Below are positions 52,014-60,430 of a DNA stretch of 64,000 bases, piece by piece (position 1 is the stretch's first letter; the number at the start of each line of letters is the position of its first letter). Where the stretch lies: contig NZ_CAJZAG010000019.1 in NCBI RefSeq assembly GCF_914271485.1, forward strand, positions 37,571 to 101,570. Direction: 5' to 3'. Both the position numbers and the translations under genes were made by a program. The stretch is from Cupriavidus pampae. Its GTDB lineage: Bacteria; Pseudomonadota; Gammaproteobacteria; Burkholderiales; Burkholderiaceae. The notes under the pieces were generated by a model. The model made no database searches and was not told the DNA's origin. It saw only the letters and a program-made list of their open reading frames with translations.

Positions 52014-52817
52014 ATGAGCGACACGCAATCCCCAGATCCCCAGCGTCCACCGGACGAAGCGCAGGAAACCTTCATCTCCCATCTGATCGAGCTGCGCGAG
52101 CGTCTTGTGAAGGCGGTGGCGGGAGTCATCCTCGTATTCGTCAGCCTGGTCTATTGGGCGCCGCTGATCTTCAACCTGTTCGCGCGGCCGCTGATGGAGT
52201 CGCTGCCCAAGGGCGGCAAGATGATCGTCACGGACGTCACCGGCTCATTCTTCGTGCCGATGAAGGTCACGCTGCTGGTCGCCTTTCTGATTGCGCTGCC
52301 CTGGGTCCTGTACCAGATCTGGCAATTCGTTGCGCCGGGTCTGTACCAGCATGAGAAGAAGCTGATCATGCCGCTGGTCTCGAGCACTTACCTGCTGTTC
52401 CTGTGCGGCGTCGCGTTTGCGTACTTCTTAGTGTTCCCGACCGTGTTCCACTTCATGGCGCACTACAACGCGCCGCTCGGGGCCGAGATGTCGACAGATA
52501 TCGACAAGTACCTGAGTTTCGCGATGACGACCTTTTTAGCGTTCGGCATCACGTTCGAGGTGCCGGTCGTGGTGGTCGTGCTCGTGCGCTTTGGCGTGGT
52601 GGAGCTGGCCAAGCTCAAGCAGATCCGTCCTTACGTGATCGTGGGCGCGTTCATCATCGCTGCGGTGGTCACACCGCCGGACGTGCTGTCGCAACTGCTG
52701 CTGGCAGTGCCGCTGATCGCACTTTACGAACTCGGCCTGATCCTCGCGCGCTTTGTCTCCGCTCCGCGAGCCGCAGAGGACGCCGCAGGCGAGACCACCG
52801 AAACCACCGCCGACTGA
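52014..52817 (+). CDS. tatC: Sec-independent translocase subunit TatC
   Basis: Twin-arginine signal receptor, 267 residues with six membrane segments. Signature FISHLIELRERLVKAV near the N-terminus and the conserved Glu in FGITFEVPVVVVVLV. The start at 52014 matches the family; in-frame 51993 adds seven residues. A weak terminator follows at 52895. Confidence 0.95.
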   Translation: MSDTQSPDPQRPPDEAQETFISHLIELRERLVKAVAGVILVFVSLVYWAPLIFNLFARPLMESLPKGGKMIVTDVTGSFFVPMKVTLLVAFLIALPWVLYQIWQFVAPGLYQHEKKLIMPLVSSTYLLFLCGVAFAYFLVFPTVFHFMAHYNAPLGAEMSTDIDKYLSFAMTTFLAFGITFEVPVVVVVLVRFGVVELAKLKQIRPYVIVGAFIIAAVVTPPDVLSQLLLAVPLIALYELGLILARFVSAPRAAEDAAGETTETTAD

Positions 52818-52894
52818 TCCCGGCCGATCGTCTGTCTCCGCAGCAAGCCGCTGCGGCAGATTTCCCAATCATTGCATTCCGAAAGTCTGCTGAT

Positions 52895-52926
52895 TCTCGC
52901 TAAGTCATTGATTTAGCGAGATTTCT
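52895..52926 (+). terminator. Probable terminator after tatC
   Basis: Nine-bp stem TCTCGCTAA/TTAGCGAGA with an eight-to-nine-base loop, then TTTCT. AT-rich stem, short T-run. It would end the long mla/his/tat gene run. Confidence 0.55.
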
Positions 52927-53197
52927 GCGGCGCGTCATTTTCTGGGCTGCTCATCTCGCCCGGCGCCGGTGCGCTTGCCGACCTCGCGCAAAGGGCCGCA
53001 AAGACGAACACCGTACGCTCGGCCGCGTTGTTGTTTCATGACAACATAACTCGTTCGCATTCGATGTTTACGGCCGAAAAGTCTTCTGTCGAGCGCGACC
53101 CCTGTCACATAATACGACGCAGACGTGAACGTTAATGCGTCGCCCAAGCACTTGGGCAACCAAGATTTCCCAATCAGTTGACAAGGAAAGTGTCGAT
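52927..53197 (+). promoter_or_regulatory. Leader and promoter region of the porin gene
   Basis: About 270 bases without a gene. Candidate -10 boxes lie in CACATAATACGAC (near 53107-53120). A short inverted repeat GTTGT/ACAAC surrounds TTCATG near 53029-53044. The 14-mer AGATTTCCCAATCA occurs at 52858-52871 and again at 53163-53176 just before the ribosome site AAGGAAAG. Confidence 0.35.
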
Positions 53198-54337
53198 ATG
53201 AAGATGAAACTGTTTGCAGCTGCCGTTGCCGCTCTGGCCGCCGGCGGTGCGTATGCCCAGTCGAGCGTGACCCTGTACGGTGTGGTTGACGCCGGTATCG
53301 AATACCAAAACCACCAAGTTAATCCTGCTGGCGTGACCGGCAGCCACGACGTGGTTCGCCTGAGCTCGGGCAACATGTCCGGCAGCCGTTGGGGCCTGCG
53401 TGGTGTTGAAGACCTGGGCGGTGGCCTGAAGGGCGTCTTCGTGCTGGAAAGCGGTTTCAACGTTGACACCGGTACGTCGGGCCAAGGTGGCCGTCTGTTC
53501 GGTCGTCAGGCATTCGTCGGTGTGCAAAGCCAATACGGCACGCTGACGTTGGGCCGTCACCAGACCCCGTTCTATGACTTCGGTCTGGCCTTCGACCCGA
53601 TGGCCATTTCGACGAACTACTCGATCACCTCGCAAGGTACCGAGTTCCAGTCGCGTGCTGACAACTCCGTCAAGTACATCGGCACGTTCGGCGGCCTGAC
53701 CACCCAGTTGCTGTACTCGACCGGTAGCAACACCGGCGCGACCGCAGCTTCGGCTTACCAAGGCATCAACGGTGAAGTCCCGGGTAACTACCACACCGGC
53801 CGTGAGTACAGCGCCAGCGTGGTTTACAACGGTGGCCCGTTCTCGCTGGGCGTGATCTATGACGAAACCAACGTCGGTATCCTGGGCACGCCTGATGCCA
53901 AGATCCGTCGCGCTTCGGCAGCTGGTACGTACTCCTTCGGCCCGGCCAAGGTGTTCGCTGGCTACCGTTACGCCAAGGCTTCGGACGGCGCACGTCTGCC
54001 GGGCGGCACGCTGGCTAACGGCGTAGTTGCTGCTGATCGTTCGAACCTGTACTGGGCTGGCGTGGGTTACCAGCTGACCCCGGCCCTGTCGCTGACGGGC
54101 GCGGCTTACTACCAAGACTTCCGCAACACCGGTGCTGATCCGTGGAGCTTCGTCGTTTCGACGGACTACGCGTTCTCGAAGCGTACCGACGCCTACCTGA
54201 ACGTGGCTTACGCCAAGAACAAGGATGGCTCGACGCTGGGTCTGTCGGGTTCGGGCGCAGCAGGTTCGGGCTTCGGCGCGACCAGCGGCTCGGCCAACCA
54301 GTTCGGCGCTGTGGTTGGTGTTCGCCACAAGTTCTAA
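53198..54337 (+). CDS. Gram-negative porin (Burkholderiales OmpC/Omp32 type)
   Basis: Trimeric 16-stranded outer-membrane porin, 379 residues. Signal peptide 1-20 (AGGAYAQ), mature start SSVTLYGVVDAGIEY, loop 3 region around FGRQAFVGVQSQYGTLTLGRHQ, and the terminal aromatic residue (VVGVRHKF) needed for Bam recognition. Codon choice (frequent GGT, GCT, AAC) differs from neighbours and fits a highly expressed gene. A strong terminator follows 40 bases after the stop. Confidence 0.94.
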   Translation: MKMKLFAAAVAALAAGGAYAQSSVTLYGVVDAGIEYQNHQVNPAGVTGSHDVVRLSSGNMSGSRWGLRGVEDLGGGLKGVFVLESGFNVDTGTSGQGGRLFGRQAFVGVQSQYGTLTLGRHQTPFYDFGLAFDPMAISTNYSITSQGTEFQSRADNSVKYIGTFGGLTTQLLYSTGSNTGATAASAYQGINGEVPGNYHTGREYSASVVYNGGPFSLGVIYDETNVGILGTPDAKIRRASAAGTYSFGPAKVFAGYRYAKASDGARLPGGTLANGVVAADRSNLYWAGVGYQLTPALSLTGAAYYQDFRNTGADPWSFVVSTDYAFSKRTDAYLNVAYAKNKDGSTLGLSGSGAAGSGFGATSGSANQFGAVVGVRHKF

Positions 54338-54377
54338 TTTGACGCAGGCGTAAGCCTGCATCGAATTGGGCTGGATC

Positions 54378-54416
54378 AAAACCCCGGCATCCTTGCGGAT
54401 GCCGGGGTTTTGTTTT
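54378..54416 (+). terminator. Strong terminator after the porin gene
   Basis: Fifteen-bp stem AAAACCCCGGCATCC/GGATGCCGGGGTTTT with TTGC loop, then GTTTTG. Confidence 0.92.
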
Positions 54417-54522
54417 GTGCGGCCGCGTGATGTGTGATCACGGTTTGTTCTTGGCCTCCTCGAGGCTGAGGCTGTGGGGGAGGAGGGTAGCGCCGCATAC
54501 CGGTGCCGCTGGCCGACTCACC

Positions 54523-54570
54523 GGCGCTGGCGCTGGCGCTGGTACTGGCACTGGTACTGGTACTGGTACC
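54523..54570 (+). repeat. Hexanucleotide tandem repeat (GGYNCT)8
   Basis: Eight consecutive six-base units: three GGCGCT, then GGTACT, GGCACT, two GGTACT and GGTACC. The following AGCGCCAGCACC is the complement of GGTGCTGGCGCT, so the array can fold back. It lies between two strong terminators, in a 382-base stretch without a credible gene; short frames through it give only Gly-Thr/Gly-Ala or Ser-Thr/Ser-Ala dipeptide runs. Confidence 0.85.
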
Positions 54571-54666
54571 AGCGCCAGCACCGGGGCATCGCGCCACCCG
54601 TACCCAAGTCAGCGAGTGAGCGTTAGCAAGGCAGCACGAACGCAGCACGCGAACCGCACGCGCAAT

Positions 54667-54698
54667 AAAAAAGCCAGGACCTTGGTCCTGGCTTTTTT
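54667..54698. terminator. Bidirectional terminator 3' of the DegS-like gene
   Basis: Fifteen-bp stem AAAAAAGCCAGGACC/GGTCCTGGCTTTTTT, two-base loop. It has a T-run on both strands and serves the leftward protease gene ending at 54720. Confidence 0.9.
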
Positions 54699-54719
54699 AC
54701 GATCCGACGTAGAAGAAGA

Positions 54720-55916
54720 TCAGTCGTTCTCGTCCAGCGGCAGCGCGCGCCGCGGTGGCGGGGGACGCTTGCCAATGGTCACTGCCACATCCACCGGCTT
54801 GCTACGTCGCATCACCTTCATCTTCACCTCAGCGCCCGGCTTCAGCTGCGCTATCGAATTCAGCAGCGCGGTGGTATCGCTAATCGACTGGTTATCGACC
54901 GACACCAACACATCGCCAGGTCTGACCCCGGCCTTGTCAGCCGGCCCACCCTGAACAACCGCCGCGATCAGCGCGCCTTCCTTGGCATCGAGGCCGAATG
55001 ACTCGGCGATCTCGGGTGTCATGTCCTGCGGTTCCACACCGATCCAGCCGCGCGTGACGCTGCCGGTGGAGATGATCGACTCCATCACCTGCTTGGCCGT
55101 GGACACCGGAATCGCAAAGCCAATCCCCAGCGAGCCACCCGAGCGCGAATAGATCGCGGTGTTGATGCCGAGCAGATTGCCGCGCGCATCGACGAGCGCG
55201 CCACCCGAGTTGCCCGGGTTGATCGCCGCATCGGTCTGAATGAAGTTCTCGAACGTGTTGATACCGAGGTGGCTGCGACCTAAAGCGGAGACAATACCCA
55301 TCGTCACGGTCTGCCCGACGCCGAACGGATTGCCGATTGCCAGCACCACGTCACCGACCTGTACGTTCTCGAGACGGCCGAGCGTAATTGCCGGCAGGTC
55401 CTTGAGTGTGACCTTGAGCACCGCGAGATCGGTTTCCGGATCCGAGCCCACCACCTTCGCATTGGCCTTGCGGCCATCGGTCAGCGCGATCTCGATTTCA
55501 TCGGCGCCATCCACGACGTGGTGGTTGGTTAGAATGTAGCCTTCCGAGCTGACGATCACGCCAGAACCAAGGCTTGCCACCGGCTCCTGCCGTTGCTCCG
55601 GTAAGCGATCGCCAAAGAAGAAGCGGAACCACGGATCTTCCGACTGCGGGTTCGGCGAACGCTTCGAGCCGTTCTTGCTGGTGAAAATATTGACGACGGC
55701 CGGCATCGCCAGCTTGGCCGCATCACTATAAGAGCCTTCGGCAGGGCCGCCGGCAACATTGGGCACGACTTCCTTCAGTGCCACGATCGGCGAGCCGGAC
55801 TGCACGGCGACGCGCCCGCGCTGCAGCCACTCGGGTTTTAGTGTGGCGACGACGAACCACACAGCCAGCACGACGGTGACAGCCTGCGCGAAGAACAGCC
55901 AGAAGCGGCGCAACAT
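54720..55916 (-). CDS. DegS/DegQ-like trypsin-type periplasmic serine protease
   Basis: HtrA-family protease of 398 residues. One N-terminal membrane anchor (about 8-25), then the protease domain with triad His133 (TNHHVVDG), Asp163 (ETDLAVLK) and Ser237 (NPGNSGGAL), and a single PDZ domain (about 285-380). A membrane anchor plus one PDZ is the DegS layout, suggesting a regulatory protease (for example of an anti-sigma factor), though the family label cannot be fixed here. The start at 55916 gives the family N-terminus. Divergent from the Nif3-like gene, with only 19 bases between. Confidence 0.92.
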   Translation of the reverse strand: MLRRFWLFFAQAVTVVLAVWFVVATLKPEWLQRGRVAVQSGSPIVALKEVVPNVAGGPAEGSYSDAAKLAMPAVVNIFTSKNGSKRSPNPQSEDPWFRFFFGDRLPEQRQEPVASLGSGVIVSSEGYILTNHHVVDGADEIEIALTDGRKANAKVVGSDPETDLAVLKVTLKDLPAITLGRLENVQVGDVVLAIGNPFGVGQTVTMGIVSALGRSHLGINTFENFIQTDAAINPGNSGGALVDARGNLLGINTAIYSRSGGSLGIGFAIPVSTAKQVMESIISTGSVTRGWIGVEPQDMTPEIAESFGLDAKEGALIAAVVQGGPADKAGVRPGDVLVSVDNQSISDTTALLNSIAQLKPGAEVKMKVMRRSKPVDVAVTIGKRPPPPRRALPLDEND

Positions 55917-55935
55917 ATCGAAGATTGGACCAGGA

Positions 55936-56682
55936 ATGGAAACAAAAGAGCTTGAATTGTACTTGAACGACCTACTGGAAGTTCCCCGTTTCAAGGACTA
56001 TTGCCCGAACGGACTGCAAGTGCAAGGTCGACCTGAAGTCACCCATATCGTCACGGGCGTGACGGCCAGCCTGGCGCTGCTCGATGCGGCGATCGATGTC
56101 GGTGCCGATGCGATCCTCGTTCATCATGGCTACTTCTGGAAAAACGAAGATGCGCGCGTGATCGGGCAGAAGCATGCGCGGCTGAAACGTTTGCTGGCCG
56201 CGGATGTGAACCTGATGGCGTATCACCTGCCGCTGGACAACCACGTCGAGCTCGGCAACAACGCGCAGCTGGCCGCACAGCTAGGGCTGACGCCGACCGG
56301 CAGGTTTTCTGACGATCAGCTCGGCTGGACCGGCACGTTGCCGTGGCCGATGTCGCTGCGCGAATTTGCCGCACATGTGGCGGGCGTGCTGCAGCGCGAG
56401 CCGCTTGCGCTCGGCGATCCGGAGAAGGTCGTGCGCAATGTGGGGTGGTGTACCGGCGGCGCGCAGGGCTACTTCGATGCCGCGGTGGCCGCGGGCGTCG
56501 ATGTCTATGTGAGCGGCGAAGTGTCGGAGCAGACCACGCACCTCGCGCGTGAGAGCGGCGTGGCGTACCTGGCGGCAGGGCACCACGCCACCGAGCGCTA
56601 CGGCATTCGCGCGCTAGGGGAGCATCTGGCGCAGCGCTTCGAGCTGCGCCATACCTTTATCGATATCCCAAATCCCGTTTAA
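55936..56682 (+). CDS. Nif3-like dinuclear metal-centre protein
   Basis: YbgI/NIF3 family, 248 residues. Metal ligands are visible in VHHGYFWKNE and in LAAGHHATERYG, with YHLPLDNHVELGNN between. The proteins form hexameric rings; some are proposed GTP cyclohydrolase 1 type 2 or DNA-linked enzymes, but no role is firm. The ATG at 55936 is preceded by CAGGA. Confidence 0.9.
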   Translation: METKELELYLNDLLEVPRFKDYCPNGLQVQGRPEVTHIVTGVTASLALLDAAIDVGADAILVHHGYFWKNEDARVIGQKHARLKRLLAADVNLMAYHLPLDNHVELGNNAQLAAQLGLTPTGRFSDDQLGWTGTLPWPMSLREFAAHVAGVLQREPLALGDPEKVVRNVGWCTGGAQGYFDAAVAAGVDVYVSGEVSEQTTHLARESGVAYLAAGHHATERYGIRALGEHLAQRFELRHTFIDIPNPV

Positions 56683-56691
56683 ACAACGCGC

Positions 56692-57123
56692 TTACGGGCG
56701 CGCCTTCAGGCTATCGCGAATCTCGCGCAGCAGCACGATATCTTCCGCCGGCGCGGCCGGTGCCGGCGCTTCTTCATCCTTGGCGCGCATCTTGTTGAAG
56801 GCGCGAACCATCATGAAGATGATGAAAGCCAAAATAATAAAGTTGACCGCGATGGTCAGGAAATTGCCATAAGCGAACACAGGCACGCCCGCTTTTTTCA
56901 AAGCATCGAGGGTGTTGGGCGTGTTGGGCGGAGGGTCCGCGAGCACCACGAACATGTTCGAGAAGTCCAGCTTGCCGACGATCCGGCCGACCACAGGCAT
57001 GATCAGATCATTGACCACGGAATCGACAATCTTGCCGAAAGCCGCGCCAATAATGACACCTACGGCGAGATCGATGACGTTGCCGCGCATCGCGAAGGTT
57101 TTGAACTCTTGCATCATTCCCAT
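56692..57123 (-). CDS. mscL: Large-conductance mechanosensitive channel
   Basis: Pentameric osmotic safety valve, 143 residues: N-terminal helix MGMMQEFKTFAMRGNVIDLAVGV, TM1 with the gate residues, a periplasmic loop, TM2 (AVNFIILAFIIFMMV) and the C-terminal bundle helix (LLREIRDSLKAR). The start at 57123 matches the family. Convergent with the Nif3-like gene; divergent from petA. Confidence 0.95.
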   Translation of the reverse strand: MGMMQEFKTFAMRGNVIDLAVGVIIGAAFGKIVDSVVNDLIMPVVGRIVGKLDFSNMFVVLADPPPNTPNTLDALKKAGVPVFAYGNFLTIAVNFIILAFIIFMMVRAFNKMRAKDEEAPAPAAPAEDIVLLREIRDSLKARP

Positions 57124-57301
57124 GCGTTTTCTCCTTCTTTGTAGCTGGTGATTTGACGTTCCGAAGAGGCCTCCGAAGGCTTCAAGACTGCCGGAGGACT
57201 TTCGCGGACGCAAGTACAGTTCCACCTATCGCACGGCCATGACCGATAATCGACCAACAACCTATAGGTAGTTCGCCTATCGCCGTAAGATGTGCCTCAG
57301 G

Positions 57302-57307
57302 TATAAT
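57302..57307 (+). promoter_or_regulatory. Putative -10 box of petABC
   Basis: Consensus TATAAT 45 bases before petA. No good -35 is seen at standard spacing. Confidence 0.45.
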
Positions 57308-57351
57308 TTTTGGTTGACGCAAGATCAAATTGACTTCCCCTGGGGTTTGGA

Positions 57352-57969
57352 ATGAGTGACCAGCAGAACGTGAATAACGTGGACAAAGGTCGCCGCAATT
57401 GGTTGATCGCAACTTCGGTTGCGGGCGGCGTAGGAGGCGTGGCAGTAGCAGTTCCTTTCGTCAGTACCTTTGCACCCTCGGAGAAAGCCAAAGCCGCCGG
57501 TGCACCGGTGGAGGCTGACATCGGCGGACTCAAGCCCGGCGAGATGATGACCGTGGAGTGGCGAGGCAAACCGGTCTGGATTCTTCGCCGTACCCCGGAG
57601 ATGCTGGCATCGCTCAAGAAGACCGATGCGGAAGTCGCCGATCCCAATTCAGACGTTCCGTTCACGATGCCGACGCCGGCATATTGCAAGAACGAAACGC
57701 GCTCCCGCGACGACCACAAGGATGTGTTGGTCGTCGTCGGGATCTGCTCGCACCTCGGGTGCTCGCCTTCCGGTCCGTTCGCGGCCGGATCCAACCCCCA
57801 GCTGGGCGCCGACCCGGGCTTCCTGTGCCCGTGCCACGGCTCCACCTTCGACCTCGCAGGCCGCGTGTTCAAGAACAAGCCGGCACCGCAGAATCTTGAC
57901 GTACCCCCGTACCAGTTCCTGACCGATACGAAGATCGTGATCGGCAAGGACGAGAAAGGAGAAGCTTGA
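57352..57969 (+). CDS. petA: Ubiquinol-cytochrome c reductase Rieske iron-sulfur subunit
   Basis: bc1 complex subunit of 205 residues. Twin-arginine type N-terminus (GRRNWLIATSVAGGV) serving as uncleaved membrane anchor and Tat signal, then the Rieske domain with CSHLGC and CPCHGSTFD holding the 2Fe-2S cluster. It overlaps the next gene's upstream region; the operon is petABC. Confidence 0.97.
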   Translation: MSDQQNVNNVDKGRRNWLIATSVAGGVGGVAVAVPFVSTFAPSEKAKAAGAPVEADIGGLKPGEMMTVEWRGKPVWILRRTPEMLASLKKTDAEVADPNSDVPFTMPTPAYCKNETRSRDDHKDVLVVVGICSHLGCSPSGPFAAGSNPQLGADPGFLCPCHGSTFDLAGRVFKNKPAPQNLDVPPYQFLTDTKIVIGKDEKGEA

Positions 57970-57971
57970 TC

Positions 57972-59375
57972 ATGGCGGCCGAGAAAGTAGTCAAAACAAC
58001 TGGCCTGCTGGGCTGGATCGACGCCCGCTTCCCCGCGACGCAACTCTGGGAAGATCATCTCTCCAAGTACTACGCGCCGAAGAACTTCAACTTCTGGTAC
58101 TTCTTCGGTTCGCTCGCGCTGCTGGTGCTGGTCATTCAGATCGTGACCGGCATCTTCCTGGTGATGAACTACAAGCCGGATGCCACGCTGAACGCCGCGG
58201 GCATTCCGGTGGCGTTTGCCAGCGTGGAGTTCATCATGCGCGAGGTGCCATCGGGCTGGCTCATCCGCTATATGCACTCGACGGGCGCGTCCGCGTTCTT
58301 CGTCGTGGTCTATCTGCACATGTTCCGCGGGCTGCTGTACGGTTCGTATCGCAAGCCGCGTGAACTGGTCTGGATCTTCGGCTGCCTGATCTTCCTGTGC
58401 CTGATGGCGGAAGCGTTCATGGGCTATCTGCTGCCGTGGGGGCAGATGTCGTACTGGGGCGCGCAGGTGATCGTGAACCTGTTCTCCGCGATTCCCGTGA
58501 TCGGCCAGGATCTGTCGCTGTTTATCCGCGGTGACTACGTGGTGAGCGATGCCACGCTGAACCGGTTCTTCTCGTTCCACGTGATTGCGGTGCCGCTGGT
58601 GCTGCTGGGCCTGGTGGTGGCGCACATCATCGCGCTGCACGAAGTGGGCTCGAACAACCCGGACGGCGTGGAGATCAAGGCGAAGAAGGACGAGAACGGT
58701 ATCCCGCTCGACGGCATTCCGTTCCATCCGTACTACTCGGTGCACGACCTGATGGGCGTGACCGGCTTCCTGATCTTCTTCTCGGCGGTGATCTTCTTCT
58801 TCCCCGACATGGGCGGCTACTTCCTGGAAGCGAACAACTTCTTCCCGGCGGATCCGCTCAAGACGCCGCCGCACATCGCGCCGGTGTGGTACTTCACGCC
58901 GTTCTACTCGATGCTGCGTGCCACGACCTCGAACTTCCTGCCGATTCTGTGGCTGTTCTTCGCGGTGGTGCTCGGCATGGTGATCCTGCGCAGCAAGGAC
59001 ACGCGCGTGAAGATCGGCTCGATCCTGGTCCTCGTGATCCTGGCGCTGGGCTTCTGGAAGATCGACGCGAAGTTCTGGGGCGTGCTGGTGATGGGCGGCT
59101 CGGTGATCGTGCTGGTGTTCATGCCGTGGCTCGACTGCTCGCCGGTCAAGTCGATCCGCTATCGTCCTTCGTTCCACAAGTCGATTCTGACGGTCTTTGT
59201 GGTGGTGTTCCTGGTCCTTGGGTACCTCGGCGTGCAACCGCCGTCGCCGGTCGGAGAAAAGATTTCGCAGCTCGGTACGCTGCTGTACTTCGCTTTCTTC
59301 CTGACCATGCCGCTGTGGAGCCGCGCCGGTACGTTCAAGCCGGTGCCGGATCGCGTGACTTTTCACGCCCACTGA
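57972..59375 (+). CDS. petB: Cytochrome b of the bc1 complex
   Basis: Membrane subunit with two b haems and the quinone sites, 467 residues. Haem-ligand histidines appear in IRYMHSTGASAFFVVVYLHMFRG and in NRFFSFHVIAVPLVLLGLVVAHIIALHE (split here for reference). The Qo motif PWYF/PVWYF is at TPPHIAPVWYFTPFYS. It is somewhat longer than mitochondrial cytochrome b owing to extra C-terminal membrane segments. The ATG at 57972 follows GAGAAAGGAGAAG; an in-frame TTG at 57966 is not needed. Confidence 0.95.
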   Translation: MAAEKVVKTTGLLGWIDARFPATQLWEDHLSKYYAPKNFNFWYFFGSLALLVLVIQIVTGIFLVMNYKPDATLNAAGIPVAFASVEFIMREVPSGWLIRYMHSTGASAFFVVVYLHMFRGLLYGSYRKPRELVWIFGCLIFLCLMAEAFMGYLLPWGQMSYWGAQVIVNLFSAIPVIGQDLSLFIRGDYVVSDATLNRFFSFHVIAVPLVLLGLVVAHIIALHEVGSNNPDGVEIKAKKDENGIPLDGIPFHPYYSVHDLMGVTGFLIFFSAVIFFFPDMGGYFLEANNFFPADPLKTPPHIAPVWYFTPFYSMLRATTSNFLPILWLFFAVVLGMVILRSKDTRVKIGSILVLVILALGFWKIDAKFWGVLVMGGSVIVLVFMPWLDCSPVKSIRYRPSFHKSILTVFVVVFLVLGYLGVQPPSPVGEKISQLGTLLYFAFFLTMPLWSRAGTFKPVPDRVTFHAH

Positions 59376-59414
59376 GCGTCGCGCGAATTCCCGACAAGAG
59401 GACAAGGACACAAG

Positions 59415-60158
59415 ATGAAAAAGCTTCTTTCGATTCTCGCACTGGTCGGCGTGTGCTTTGCCACCGTGCCCGCCATGGCATCCGAGGGAGGGTACCCCCT
59501 CGAGCCGGCGCCGCTCGACACGAGCGATATGTCGTCGCTCCAGCGTGGCGCCAAGCTGTTCGTCAACTACTGCCTGAACTGCCATAGCGCCTCGATGATG
59601 CGCTACAACCGTCTGCGCGATCTCGGTCTGACCGACGAGCAGATTCAGCAGAACCTGTTGTTCTCCGCGGACAAGGTGGGCGAGCTGATGACGATCTCGA
59701 TGCCGCCGAAGGATGCGAAGGCGTTCTTCGGGGCGCAGCCGCCGGACCTCTCGGTCATCGCGCGCGCCCGCGGCAACGACTGGCTCTATACGTACCTGCG
59801 CACGTTCTACCGTGACGACTCGCGCGCCACGGGCTGGAACAACCTGGTGTTCCCGGCCGTCGGCATGCCGCACGTCCTGTACGAACTGCAGGGCCAGCGC
59901 GCGGCGAAGTTTGCCGAAGTGGAAGAGCACGGCGAGAAGGTGCACAAGTTCGCCGGCTTCGAGCAAATCACCCCGGGCAAGCTGAGCACGCAGGACTACG
60001 ATCAGGCCACGGCGGACCTCGTCAACTACCTGAACTGGATGGCGGAGCCGGCGCAGAGCCATCGCAAACGCCTGGGCGTCTGGGTCCTGCTGTTCCTGGG
60101 CGTGCTGACCGTATTCGCATGGCGCCTGAACGCTGCGTACTGGAAAGACATCAAGTAA
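59415..60158 (+). CDS. petC: Cytochrome c1 of the bc1 complex
   Basis: c-type haem subunit, 247 residues. Signal peptide 1-22 (AMASE), haem motif CLNCHS at 53-58, candidate axial Met in FPAVGMPHVLYE, and a C-terminal membrane anchor (LGVWVLLFLGVLTVFAWRL). It is a client of the ResB/CcsA system. The 272 bases after it contain a GC-rich multi-stem region (60185-60229) that may end the operon. Confidence 0.96.
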   Translation: MKKLLSILALVGVCFATVPAMASEGGYPLEPAPLDTSDMSSLQRGAKLFVNYCLNCHSASMMRYNRLRDLGLTDEQIQQNLLFSADKVGELMTISMPPKDAKAFFGAQPPDLSVIARARGNDWLYTYLRTFYRDDSRATGWNNLVFPAVGMPHVLYELQGQRAAKFAEVEEHGEKVHKFAGFEQITPGKLSTQDYDQATADLVNYLNWMAEPAQSHRKRLGVWVLLFLGVLTVFAWRLNAAYWKDIK

Positions 60159-60293
60159 TTTGTAACAAAAAAGCCCGATCATGACGGGGGCCGACGTCGA
60201 AGTTGCTACTGGCAACAACGCGCCGGCCCTTATGCTGTGCGGCTTGCGGGCAGATTGGTGCCCCCTGCGGCACGCCGGCTATTTGTAACTTAT

Positions 60294-60323
60294 TTGCTTT
60301 TCGATAGACCGTTCTGACAAAAT
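60294..60323 (+). promoter_or_regulatory. Putative sspA promoter
   Basis: TTGCTT (60294-60299), an 18-base spacer and CAAAAT (60318-60323). The transcript would include the terminator-like hairpin at 60369. Confidence 0.35.
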
Positions 60324-60368
60324 GCTTGCCCTGTCTGAACTAGCGCTGCCCGGTTCGTCCCTATGACG

Positions 60369-60396
60369 AAAAGCTTCTCGTTAGGGAAGCTTTTTT
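60369..60396 (+). terminator. Terminator-like hairpin in the sspA leader (possible attenuator)
   Basis: Nine-bp stem AAAAGCTTC/GAAGCTTTT with an eight-base loop and a T-run (six T in all), ending 35 bases before the sspA ATG. If transcription starts at the putative upstream promoter, most transcripts must pass it to express sspAB. Confidence 0.65.
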
Positions 60397-60430
60397 CAGT
60401 GGTCCGAACCCCCACCCAAGGAATCCAACC

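Noticed and set aside
54376..54954. Frames through the hexanucleotide repeat on both strands
   Set aside because: They translate to Gly-Thr/Gly-Ala or Ser-Thr/Ser-Ala dipeptide repeats, cross strong terminators and overlap the protease gene in another frame.
57297..60218. 973-codon minus-strand frame opposite petABC
   Set aside because: Antisense shadow of petA, petB and petC; no ribosome site, composition dominated by Arg/His/Gln/Glu.
60185..60229. Separate small RNA in the petC-sspA gap
   Set aside because: The region folds into nested GC-rich stems but has no terminator of its own or clear promoter; more simply the petABC 3' end.
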